Below are positions 1 through 6,209 of a stretch of 7,226 nt of DNA, one piece after another (within the stretch, counting starts at the first letter, position 1; every line of letters begins with the position of its first letter). A model generated the notes under the pieces. That model ran no database searches and had not been told where the DNA came from. It was given only the letters and a program-made list of their open reading frames with translations. Where the stretch lies: the NCBI GenBank assembly GCA_023383735.1, contig JAHDYN010000082.1:1-7226 (forward strand), given 5' to 3'. The stretch comes from Gammaproteobacteria bacterium. Lineage in GTDB: Bacteria; Pseudomonadota; Gammaproteobacteria; Steroidobacterales; GCA-2729495. A program made the position numbers and the translations under genes.

Positions 1-216
1 CGGTGACAGCAGGATCAGCCAGGCGAGCAGTTCACCGCGGCTGGCGGCGGCATAGATGCTGCCGGCATAGTCCATGAAGCCCAGCTTGCCCTCATAGGCA
101 CCGATCAGGCGTTTGCCCGCCATGTAGGCAACCGCGGGTACCAGACGTGCGCCGGCCAGACCGAGCCCGGCCAACAGCAGCAGCCAGCGGATAATCGTGG
201 TGAATAGCCCGCGCAT
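1..216 (-). CDS. Membrane protein of unknown function, N-terminal part (cut by left window edge)
   Basis: Only the first 72 codons are inside the window; the gene continues beyond position 1. The protein starts MRGLFTTIIRW and has a strongly hydrophobic segment at about residues 8-31, then a short polar stretch (KRLIGAYEGKLGFMDYAG). A second hydrophobic segment begins near residue 63. A basic N-terminus followed by a hydrophobic run suggests an inner-membrane protein with a signal anchor. The ATG at 216 was chosen because a GGGA lies about 10 nt upstream. An in-frame ATG at 231, preceded directly by TAA, would add five residues (MGQCA) and cannot be excluded. The start lies 29 nt (or 14 nt with the alternative start) after the stop of the small membrane protein upstream, so it is probably the last visible gene of the minus-strand operon. 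I do not recognise the family. Confidence 0.6.
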   Translation of the reverse strand, partial: MRGLFTTIIRWLLLLAGLGLAGARLVPAVAYMAGKRLIGAYEGKLGFMDYAGSIYAAASRGELLAWLILLSP

Positions 217-245
217 GGCGCATTGTCCCATTTATCCGCGATCTG

Positions 246-575
246 TCATAACCCGGTGGCCGACCTTCGGGTCGGGATGGCCGGAGTTCTTCGGGTACGG
301 AGACGGCGCAGCCGGGAACATCGGTAGCGACGGCGCAGCATCAGGATCCAGATGCTGGCGTGCACGCAACCTGCGCTGATCAGCAGCAGATAGCCGAGGA
401 TCCAGCCCGGATCGGGCAGGTAGATGCCGGAAGCAAGGGCCATGGCCCCCAGCAACAGATACAGGAAAGGCATGAGCGCATAGAGGGGCGCCGGAAGCCA
501 GACGCGCTTCAGGAGCAGGCGGCACGCTGCAGTTCGGGAGCTTGACTGCCGGGTTGTTGCTGGTCTGTTGTGCAT
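246..575 (-). CDS. Small two-helix inner-membrane protein, unknown function
   Basis: A 109-residue protein with two clear hydrophobic segments, at about residues 29-52 (APLYALMPFLYLLLGAMALA region) and 57-80 (GWILGYLLLISAG region). A short loop containing a DPG turn joins them. The C-terminal 29 residues are very rich in arginine (RRRYRCSRLRRLRTRR), so by the positive-inside rule both termini should be cytoplasmic with a small periplasmic hairpin. The start at 575 is supported by AGGCGG at 580-585, though the 4-nt spacing is short. The serine- and arginine-rich first 20 residues are less typical, so a later start cannot be excluded, but no other ATG, GTG or TTG is available before the first helix. 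It lies 74 nt after the peptidase gene and just before the truncated membrane protein, and probably belongs to the same operon. I do not recognise the family. Confidence 0.6.
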   Translation of the reverse strand: MHNRPATTRQSSSRTAACRLLLKRVWLPAPLYALMPFLYLLLGAMALASGIYLPDPGWILGYLLLISAGCVHASIWILMLRRRYRCSRLRRLRTRRTPAIPTRRSATGL

Positions 576-649
576 GCTGCCGCCTGATCACGGGCAGTGT
601 CACCGGCGGGTCCGCTTCTGTCTGTGTGCAGGCTCACAAGGCCGGCTGC

Positions 650-1912
650 TCACTCGAAGCCGGGCACCGATGCGGGTGCCAGCGAGCGGGGTTCCTGACC
701 GGTGAGTTGCTGTGCCTTGCGGCGCAGGGTCTGCAGCTCGGCAGTCTCGCCGTTGGCGATGAAGTCACGCACCAGGCTGGCGAGCCTGCTGCGGTTGCCG
801 GTAGCCCGGCGCAGTTCGGCGTCGAGGTCGTGGAATACGATTACGGCACGCGCAGTGACCGGGCCGGTCGAGGAGGTGGTGCGCAGGCTGCGTGCCTTGC
901 TGCCCCATTTTCGCAGGCTGCCGATGGTTTGCACATAACGCGTTTCGGATATCGTTCCGGAATCGAGCAGGGCGCGCAGCGCGAAATACTCGGCCAGGCC
1001 CTCGTCGATCCAGTCCTGTTCGGCGGGCGTCTTGAGGTCGGACAGCAGCACATGCACCATCTCGTGCACGATGGTGCTGGTGCCGTTCTCGCTGATCAGC
1101 GGCCGCTTCGCATTGACATAGATCGAATTGGGCGCCGACAGTGCGCCGAGCCACATCGGCTCGCCCGCTGCCACGATGTTCAGATAGGCGGGTGCATTGC
1201 CCAGTTCCGGAACGAGCTGCGGCAGGGTCCAGCGCAGCAGCGCCAGCATGGCCACCCGTTCCATGCGAATCCCCCGCGGGGCCGATACCGTGATCTCGCT
1301 GCCGGCGATCACGTCGCGCCGGGTACCGATGTCGCCGGCAATGATCCAGCCGAGCGGCCGGGCCCGCCTGCCGCCGGGGTTGGTTATCACCATATGCCCC
1401 GCCGGGTCGGGCAGGTAGGGCGTGATCACAGACCAGCCATCGGGGACCGCCACCGCCAGCACGCCGTGCAGCTGGCTGCCCTTCTTCAGCCGCCAGGCAG
1501 TGACCGGAAAGGCCTTGTCGCCGCGAAATATCGCCAGTTTGCTGCCAATCCATGCATCGTGGCTGGATGCATCCCGCGCCGAGCGCCGATGGCTCAGGCG
1601 GATCCGGTAGCGCAGTTCGCCGCCGTCTGCCGGCGGGTTCCAGATCAGTTTGCCGCCGCTGCGCCTGAGTTGCCCGTCAGCTGCCGGCTTGCCTGTCAGG
1701 GATTCAGCCGACAGCTGCAGCTCGCGCAGCTGGTTCCTGCTTTGCCCGACAACGATTCGGGCGTCGGCGCTGTCCGTGCTGCCGCGCAGTTGCAGCTCGA
1801 AACGCAGCTGGATTGACGGCGCCGCCAACGCAGCCTGCGGCGGAAGCGTCAGCAGGCACAGGATTACAGTGAGGCCGGCGCAGGCGCGCCGGGCAGCCGC
1901 AACAGGGATCAG
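650..1912 (-). CDS. Secreted HExxH zinc-peptidase-like protein with probable CTG start
   Basis: A predicted periplasmic or secreted zinc metallopeptidase of the gluzincin type, 420 residues if read from the CTG at 1912. The zinc motif HEMVH is at residues 283-287, and WIDEG-LAEYF follows, with the likely third zinc ligand Glu304. This WxxEGxAxY pattern is seen in M1/M61-like and 'peptidase MA-like' proteins. The first Met-coded codon would otherwise be a TTG at 1828, but that cuts off an evident signal peptide. The 28 codons upstream give MIPVAAARRACAGLTVIL, a hydrophobic core and an Ala-Leu-Ala cleavage site just before APSIQ. There is no ATG or GTG in this extension and an in-frame TGA lies further upstream. 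The CTG overlaps the upstream lipoprotein's TGA (CTGA) and follows AGGAGG by 7 nt. Residues 30-250 are an unassigned N-terminal region with no recognised motif. The substrate is unknown. Being a peptidase is likely from the motif; family and activity are inference. Confidence 0.8.
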   Translation of the reverse strand: MIPVAAARRACAGLTVILCLLTLPPQAALAAPSIQLRFELQLRGSTDSADARIVVGQSRNQLRELQLSAESLTGKPAADGQLRRSGGKLIWNPPADGGELRYRIRLSHRRSARDASSHDAWIGSKLAIFRGDKAFPVTAWRLKKGSQLHGVLAVAVPDGWSVITPYLPDPAGHMVITNPGGRRARPLGWIIAGDIGTRRDVIAGSEITVSAPRGIRMERVAMLALLRWTLPQLVPELGNAPAYLNIVAAGEPMWLGALSAPNSIYVNAKRPLISENGTSTIVHEMVHVLLSDLKTPAEQDWIDEGLAEYFALRALLDSGTISETRYVQTIGSLRKWGSKARSLRTTSSTGPVTARAVIVFHDLDAELRRATGNRSRLASLVRDFIANGETAELQTLRRKAQQLTGQEPRSLAPASVPGFE

Positions 1913-2601
1913 GACAGGTCCTCCTGGACGATGAACTCGCGCAGCTCACCCGCCAGTTCCTTGCAGGCCGCAGTCTCGGTTCGCGCGATGAACGGCAGCG
2001 GCAGGATCAATGCCGGCACCATCGAGCTGCCGTGGACATGGGTGCTCACCTTGCCGGCGGCGCTCGATGCCTTCAGGTCCCAGACCCTGGCCGTATAGGT
2101 CCCGTCATCCTCCCACCAGACCAGGCCAAAACACCCGCCGCCGGCCGGGCTGGCTGCGCAGCTCATGCCGCCACCATCGGAGGTTTTTTTCGTGCTGCCA
2201 TCGATCCACACCAGGTAACGCACGCCGCTGGCATTGATCCGTTCGCTCACGCCAGGGCGCGAAAGAAGTTCCGGCAGGTCCTTGATTTCCTGCGGCATGG
2301 TGCGTGGTTCCAGCCAGGGAAACAGGTCGTCGAGAAATTTCTCGCGCGGGTATACGTTGACGGCCTGGGCGCCGTCGTCCAGTTCGTCATCCATGCACTG
2401 CAGGAAATCGGTGCCGGTGCGGTTGCCCTTGTGGTAGCTGGTGGCGATGACCACCACCGATTCGTGGTCTTCGATCCCGGTCGTGGCGTTCTTGACGCCT
2501 TCCACACGGCTGGTGACGCATCCGGCACAGAGGCCGGCCACCAGCGTTGCGAGCAGCAGCCGGCTGGCGGCCTGGTCAGTTCTTCTCGTCGGTGCTGGCA
2601 T
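1909..2601 (-). CDS. Lipoprotein of unknown function (second of a pair)
   Basis: A 230-residue predicted lipoprotein. Residues 1-28 form a signal peptide with twin arginines near the start (PTRRTD), a hydrophobic core LLLATLVAGL, and the putative lipidated Cys28 in the sequence CAGC. The Cys at the -3 position makes the lipobox slightly atypical. The mature part begins VTSRVEG, then has a beta-strand-like SVVVIATSYHKG, a charged FLDDLFPWLEP stretch, another strand RYLVWIDGST, a glycine/cysteine-rich stretch (SCAASPAGGGC, about residues 171-181), and a C-terminal helix CKELAGELREF. The ATG at 2601 was preferred over an upstream ATG at 2673 because GGGAG at 2609-2613 is well placed and the longer form would bury the signal peptide. 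The gene overlaps the end of the preceding lipoprotein gene by 26 nt, and its stop overlaps the peptidase start, which suggests translational coupling on both sides. I do not recognise the family. Confidence 0.75.
   Translation of the reverse strand: MPAPTRRTDQAASRLLLATLVAGLCAGCVTSRVEGVKNATTGIEDHESVVVIATSYHKGNRTGTDFLQCMDDELDDGAQAVNVYPREKFLDDLFPWLEPRTMPQEIKDLPELLSRPGVSERINASGVRYLVWIDGSTKKTSDGGGMSCAASPAGGGCFGLVWWEDDGTYTARVWDLKASSAAGKVSTHVHGSSMVPALILPLPFIARTETAACKELAGELREFIVQEDLS
1920..1925 (-). promoter_or_regulatory. Consensus ribosome binding site for the CTG-initiated peptidase gene
   Basis: A perfect AGGAGG on the minus strand, inside the last codons of the upstream lipoprotein gene. It is 7 nt from the CTG at 1912-1910, which is ideal Shine-Dalgarno spacing. 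It decides the start, because it does not fit the downstream TTG at 1828. Confidence 0.65.
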
Positions 2602-3199
2602 CGGATTTCTCCCGCAGCAGTTCGTCGATTCCGGGTTGACCGGCAAACTCGATGCTGATGGTGGCAGCTGCATCGCGCATGGCGAGTACAGTCGCCTGTT
2701 CCATGGAGCTTGCCGGCTTCAGGGTGCTCTTGCCGGCTTCGCCATAGCCACTCAGCTTCCAGGCCGCGATCAGTTCGCCTTGTGGCCCGTACACCCTGAG
2801 AGTGTAGCGTATCCAAACCGCATACTGATCCGATGTCGACTGGTCCGGCAAGGAAATCTCGAAGGCATCGATTGCCGGCTCGATGATGACATCGAAGTTG
2901 GCCGGGTTTTCCGCCCCCGGCAGCGTGCTGATGTGCGCTGTATCGCGAAACAGGCGCTTGCCGAGGCGGTCGAAGAGCCCCACGTGGGCTGCCCCGAGCC
3001 CGATATCCCAGGCCGGCTTTCCTTCAGCGGTTTCGGTATGGCGGTAGTCCGCGAAGGCCGGCGTATAGAGGAGGCCGGCACGCAGCGGCAAGGTCTCGAC
3101 AAGTGGTTCGGGGACGCGATCCGGAACGGTCAGCGACTGGCTGCAGGCAGTCGCGAACAGCAGGCAGAGGGTGGCCGCAACGAGACGACCTGGGGACAT
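2576..3199 (-). CDS. Lipoprotein of unknown function (first of a pair)
   Basis: A 207-residue predicted lipoprotein. The signal peptide MSPGRLVAATLCLLFATAC ends with a lipobox A-T-A-Cys19. Ser follows the Cys, which by the usual +2 rule favours the outer membrane. The mature part has alternating strand-like and polar segments: LRAGLLYTPAF, AHVGLFDRLG, FDVIIEPAIDAFEI, YAVWIRYTLRVY and ELIAAWKLSGYG. A helix near residues 160-190 and a highly charged tail (REKSDASTDEKN) follow. Such an alpha/beta layout resembles small auxiliary envelope lipoproteins, but this is an impression, not a family assignment. The ATG lies 3 nt after the stop of the cation exporter, with GGCGGG at 3206-3211 as a fair ribosome binding site. 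Its 3' end overlaps the next lipoprotein gene by 26 nt. The two lipoproteins are probably made together and may act together, which is inference from the overlap. Confidence 0.75.
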   Translation of the reverse strand: MSPGRLVAATLCLLFATACSQSLTVPDRVPEPLVETLPLRAGLLYTPAFADYRHTETAEGKPAWDIGLGAAHVGLFDRLGKRLFRDTAHISTLPGAENPANFDVIIEPAIDAFEISLPDQSTSDQYAVWIRYTLRVYGPQGELIAAWKLSGYGEAGKSTLKPASSMEQATVLAMRDAAATISIEFAGQPGIDELLREKSDASTDEKN

Positions 3200-3202
3200 G
3201 GG

Positions 3203-4174
3203 TTACCCGCCAGTACTGGCGAGTATCGCCGCCGGCTTTTCAAAATTGTCGCGTCGCTCGGCAAAACCCAGGGGGTCCGGATGGATGATGATTTCGCAGT
3301 CCGGGTACACCTTCCAGATCTCGGCTTCCACCTGGTCGAGGATCTCGTGCGTATCGTGCAGCGAGGTGCCGGCATCAAGCTCGAGATGGAACTGCACGAT
3401 GTATCCGGAGCCACTGAAGCGGGTACGCAGGTCGTGGAAACCAAGGACTTCCGGATGTGCTTTTGCGATGTCGCGGATCCGGCGACGGTCGACTTCGGGA
3501 ATTTCGCGGTCGAGCAGTACATCGAGAGAATGCATCGCGATGCTCCAGGCGCCTGACACCAGATAAAGGGCCACGGCGCCGCCGACCAGCGGGTCCAGCC
3601 AGCGCACCCCGGTCATTGCCGTGCCGGCCACAGCACCGGCCACCACGACGTTGACCAGGACATCGGTCTTGTAGTGCATCGCATCGGCAGAAATGGCCAG
3701 TGATCCGGTCTTGCGCTTGACGTAGCTCTGATAGAAGACCAGGGCGATGGTTGCCAGTGTCGAGCCGGCCAGCACCGACACGCCAACACCGGCCTCCGTG
3801 ATCTGCGTGGGTGCCATGAGGCGCTGTATGGCTTCGTAACAGACAAAAACGCCAGAGCCGCAGATGATCAGTGCCTGCAGCAGGGCCGCGAGCCCCTCCG
3901 ACTTGCCATGTCCGAAGCGATGTTCCCGGTCCGCCGGTTCCAGCGAATAGCGGATGGCCCAGAAGGTCAGCAGCGAGGCCAGCACGTCGAGTACCGAGTC
4001 GGCGAGGGAACTCAATATCGAAACGGAATCGGTTGCCTGCCATGCCCAGACCTTGCTGACGACCAGGATGACGGCGACGAGAACCGACGCATAAGTGGCT
4101 GACTTCAGCAGCCATGCGCGTTCAGCCTTGCTGAGGCGGGCAGGGGTGTCGGTACGTTGCGAATTTCGGGTCAC
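3203..4174 (-). CDS. fieF: Cation diffusion facilitator exporter, FieF/YiiP type
   Basis: An inner-membrane divalent-cation/proton antiporter (Zn(II) and/or Fe(II) in characterised relatives) that pumps metal out of the cytoplasm, normally as a homodimer. The 323-residue product matches the E. coli YiiP/FieF pattern along its length. The transport site has D59 and D63 (ADSVLD) with H167 and D171 (HYKTD). The loop site has D82, H85 and H89 (ADREHRFGHGK). The C-terminal cytoplasmic domain has H247 (FHDLRTR), H263 (QFHLEL), H298 and D300 (IIHPDP). All residues equivalent to YiiP sites A, B and C are present, so it should be functional. About six membrane helices precede the cytoplasmic domain. 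The GTG at 4174 was chosen because the frame upstream (to an ATG at 4297) lacks any family-like sequence and would cover the divergent promoter region; the ribosome binding site is weak. It is the first gene of the minus-strand unit. The exact metal cannot be read from the sequence. Confidence 0.92.
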   Translation of the reverse strand: MTRNSQRTDTPARLSKAERAWLLKSATYASVLVAVILVVSKVWAWQATDSVSILSSLADSVLDVLASLLTFWAIRYSLEPADREHRFGHGKSEGLAALLQALIICGSGVFVCYEAIQRLMAPTQITEAGVGVSVLAGSTLATIALVFYQSYVKRKTGSLAISADAMHYKTDVLVNVVVAGAVAGTAMTGVRWLDPLVGGAVALYLVSGAWSIAMHSLDVLLDREIPEVDRRRIRDIAKAHPEVLGFHDLRTRFSGSGYIVQFHLELDAGTSLHDTHEILDQVEAEIWKVYPDCEIIIHPDPLGFAERRDNFEKPAAILASTGG

Positions 4175-4322
4175 GGTCGATGGTCCAGGGTCTTGCGCGG
4201 AAGCCGCCACGCAATGTTGGCGACGACAAGGGACAGTATGCCATGTATCTGCCGGAGCATCATGGCCCGGCTCGCTGCGACCGGCTAATATCGCCACGCC
4301 CCTTCATTTGGCCCAGCGCCGC
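4175..4322. promoter_or_regulatory. Divergent promoter region between the metal exporter and DMT transporter genes
   Basis: A 148-nt gap between two head-to-head genes must hold the start signals for both. On the minus strand, CATACT (4235-4240) preceded by TGG gives a possible extended -10 element for the exporter operon, about 60 nt before its GTG. On the plus strand, TAATAT at 4286-4291 is a possible -10 about 31 nt before the transporter ATG, without a good -35. No clear metal-regulator palindrome was seen. The individual elements are weak guesses; the shared regulatory role follows from the gene layout. Confidence 0.35.
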
Positions 4323-5195
4323 ATGACACCCATCGAATTCCTGCAAGTCATTCTCATGGCGGCCGCATGGGGCGGTTCCTTTCTGTTTCTGCGCATGGCT
4401 GTCGGCGAATTCGGCGCGATAGCCCTGATCGGAATGCGCGTCACCATTGCCGGCCTCGTCTTGCTGCCCGGGATTGTCGGGAATCGGGTGTGGCGCCAGC
4501 AATTCCGGGACAACGCATTCCGGCTGATGGTGCTCGGCGTGATCAATGCCGCGCTCCCTTTTACCCTGTTTGCCTATGTGACCCTGTTTGTCACTGCCGG
4601 TTTCGCCTCGATCATCAATGCAACTGCGCCCTTGTTTACCGCGTTCCTGGCCTGGCTGTGGTTCAGGGAACGTCCGGGGCTGCTCGGTGTCATCGGTCTC
4701 GTCACGGGCTTCTCCGGCGTCGTGTTGCTGGTCGGCGGTGTGCCAACGGCTCAGAGCGGCACTGTGCTGGCGATAGCCGGTGCCTTCCTGGCCAGCTTTC
4801 TGTATGGCGTGTCGGCAAACTACGTCAAGACCCGGCTCGCCGGTGTGCATGCCTGGGTCATCACCGGTGGCAGTCTGGTCTTTGCCACGCTCTGGCTGTT
4901 GCCGCTCGCAGTCTGGCAGATGCCCGACCGTGTTCCCTCGACGCAGGCATGGGTAGCTGTCCTGCTGCTTGCCGTCCTGTGTACCAGCATCCCGAACATC
5001 TACTACTTCCGGCTGGTTGTCCGGGCCGGGCCCACGCGGGCCATGGCGGTGGCCTTCCTGATACCGGTGTTCGGCATGCTCTGGGGCGCACTCATGCTCG
5101 GCGAGGTGGTTACACTCACCATGCTGGCCGCTTGCAGCGTGATCCTGCTGGGCACGGCACTGGTCGGTGGCTTGACCAGCCGACGCTTGCGCTAG
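4323..5195 (+). CDS. EamA/DMT-superfamily transporter (drug/metabolite exporter-like)
   Basis: A 290-residue inner-membrane protein with about ten hydrophobic helices and the two-repeat layout of EamA proteins. Repeat 1 starts with the hallmark AAAWGGSFLFLRMA (about residues 13-26) and ends at ERPGLLGVIGLVTGFSG (116-132). Repeat 2 spans about 148-283 and contains FLIPVFGMLWGALMLGE (245-261), with the conserved Pro and Glu of the family. Both repeats are complete and the length is normal for the family. The ATG at 4323 was chosen because the open frame upstream (from 4095) reads through the divergent exporter gene and has no family features. No strong Shine-Dalgarno is present. Relatives export amino acids, metabolites or drugs; the substrate cannot be read here. 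It is divergent from the metal exporter and lies 79 nt before the dehalogenase homologue, so cotranscription is possible but unproven. Confidence 0.88.
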   Translation: MTPIEFLQVILMAAAWGGSFLFLRMAVGEFGAIALIGMRVTIAGLVLLPGIVGNRVWRQQFRDNAFRLMVLGVINAALPFTLFAYVTLFVTAGFASIINATAPLFTAFLAWLWFRERPGLLGVIGLVTGFSGVVLLVGGVPTAQSGTVLAIAGAFLASFLYGVSANYVKTRLAGVHAWVITGGSLVFATLWLLPLAVWQMPDRVPSTQAWVAVLLLAVLCTSIPNIYYFRLVVRAGPTRAMAVAFLIPVFGMLWGALMLGEVVTLTMLAACSVILLGTALVGGLTSRRLR

Positions 5196-5227
5196 GCGCG
5201 AAGCATTCCGCAGGGTGAGTTGAGGGC

Positions 5228-5278
5228 ATGGACACGACAGCTGAACGGCTGGCAGTTGCCGGGGAGACAGTCGAATGA
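5228..5278 (+). CDS. Possible 16-residue leader ORF coupled to the dehalogenase homologue
   Basis: A short frame, ATG to TGA, encoding MDTTAERLAVAGETVE. Its TGA overlaps the ATG of the next gene as ATGA, the usual layout for translational coupling. GAGGG sits just before the ATG, too close for an ideal ribosome binding site, and AGGGTGAG lies further upstream. It occupies most of the 79-nt gap after the transporter gene. It could equally be chance, since the peptide has no recognisable feature. Confidence 0.2.
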   Translation: MDTTAERLAVAGETVE

Positions 5279-6201
5279 ACCCGGCCGGCGCAATACGTAC
5301 GCCCGAGAGCCGCTTCGACACGCTGCCTGAATTCGGCTTCGCGCCGCACTATTGCCAGCTGCCCGATGCGTGCTTTGGCAGTCTGCGCATGCACTACCTG
5401 GATGAAGGGCCGGCCAGTGCGCCGGTGATCCTGCTGATGCACGGGCAGGGCACCTGGTCATACATGTACCGCAAGATGATCCCCTTGCTCGTCGCGGCGG
5501 GCTATCGCGTGGTCGTGCCGGATTACATCGGCTTTGGCCGTTCCGACAAGCTGCCGGATACGGAGGATTACAGCTTCCAGAAGCACGTGGACTGGCTGGT
5601 GTGCTTTCTCGACACCCTGCAGATCCGCGATGCGACTGCCTATCTGTTCGACTGGGGCGGTTATTTCGGTCTGCGCATTGCCGCCACGCATCCGCATTTC
5701 TTTGCGCGCCTGGTGTTGAGCAACACGATGTTGCCGCAAGGGCAGGGTGGCAGCGGGCGCGAGTGGTTTCTGAAATGGCGCGAGCAGCAGTTTGCCCTGC
5801 CGAAATTTCCGCAGGGCGAAATGGTCGATACGGGCGTCGTCGAGAAACTCCGCCCCGGAATCATCGAGGCCTACGACGCGCCCTATCCGGACGAGAGCTA
5901 CAAGACCGGCCCGCGGCGCTGTCCCATGATCCTGCCGATCTGGCCCGACGACCCGGCCAGCATCGCCAACAAGGCGGCATGGGACAAGCTGGCGGGCTGG
6001 ACGAAGCCGGTACTCACGCTGTTCAGCGCCAGTCTCGGCAACGGCAGTCTGGGGCCTGAGGCGATCAAGGCGCATATCCCCGGCGCGCAGGGTCAGTCGC
6101 ATGCCTTGCTGGAACCGGCCGGTTTCTACATCGTCGAGGACAGGTATCGGGAGATTGCGGCCCGAATCGCGGAATTCGCCGGCTGTCCGGTCCAGACTTA
6201 G
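5275..6201 (+). CDS. Haloalkane-dehalogenase subfamily-I homologue with a broken catalytic triad
   Basis: A 308-residue alpha/beta-hydrolase-fold protein closest in pattern to subfamily-I haloalkane dehalogenases such as DhlA. Shared landmarks are AIRTPESRFDTLPEF (6-20), HYLDEG (40-45), HGQGTWSYMYRKMIP (56-70), PDYIGFGRSDK (82-92), and the nucleophile elbow FDWGGYFG (125-132). In that elbow D126 is the nucleophile and W127 the first halide-binding Trp. The cap holds FLKW (second halide Trp, probably W168) and YDAPYPDESYKTG (200-212). Two catalytic positions are lost. The GHF motif of the family reads GFY here, so the catalytic His is Phe284. The stretch TLFSASLGNGSLGPE (248-262), where the acid Asp should lie, has no Asp (probably Asn256). 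The oxyanion-side Glu of DhlA is Gln58. Hydrolysis by the usual mechanism is therefore unlikely. The frame is intact, so this is not simple decay. GGGGAG at 5261-5266, 8 nt upstream, supports the start. Family fold is near certain; function is unknown. Confidence 0.88.
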   Translation: MNPAGAIRTPESRFDTLPEFGFAPHYCQLPDACFGSLRMHYLDEGPASAPVILLMHGQGTWSYMYRKMIPLLVAAGYRVVVPDYIGFGRSDKLPDTEDYSFQKHVDWLVCFLDTLQIRDATAYLFDWGGYFGLRIAATHPHFFARLVLSNTMLPQGQGGSGREWFLKWREQQFALPKFPQGEMVDTGVVEKLRPGIIEAYDAPYPDESYKTGPRRCPMILPIWPDDPASIANKAAWDKLAGWTKPVLTLFSASLGNGSLGPEAIKAHIPGAQGQSHALLEPAGFYIVEDRYREIAARIAEFAGCPVQT

Positions 6202-6209
6202 CGGCGACA

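Noticed and set aside
542..1816. Long 424-codon plus-strand open frame opposite the peptidase gene
   Set aside because: It lies antisense to a gene with a clear zinc-site motif and signal peptide. Its own translation has no recognisable domain or membrane pattern, as expected for a shadow frame in GC-rich DNA.
2602..2673. Longer start (ATG 2673) for the second lipoprotein
   Set aside because: It would add 24 polar residues before the signal peptide and prevent normal export; the ATG at 2601 has a well-spaced GGGAG.
2709..2742. Two copies of a short TTGCCGGCTTC repeat
   Set aside because: They lie within a coding sequence, number only two, and are explained by similar codons in the lipoprotein gene; no array or mobile-element signal.
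4095..4322. N-terminal extension of the DMT transporter frame to an ATG at 4095
   Set aside because: The extra 76 residues overlap the divergent exporter gene and lack family features; the EamA hallmark begins right after the ATG at 4323.
4260..5321. 353-codon minus-strand open frame opposite the DMT transporter
   Set aside because: The translation is rich in Gln, His, Asp and Gly with no domain, a typical antisense shadow of a membrane-protein gene.
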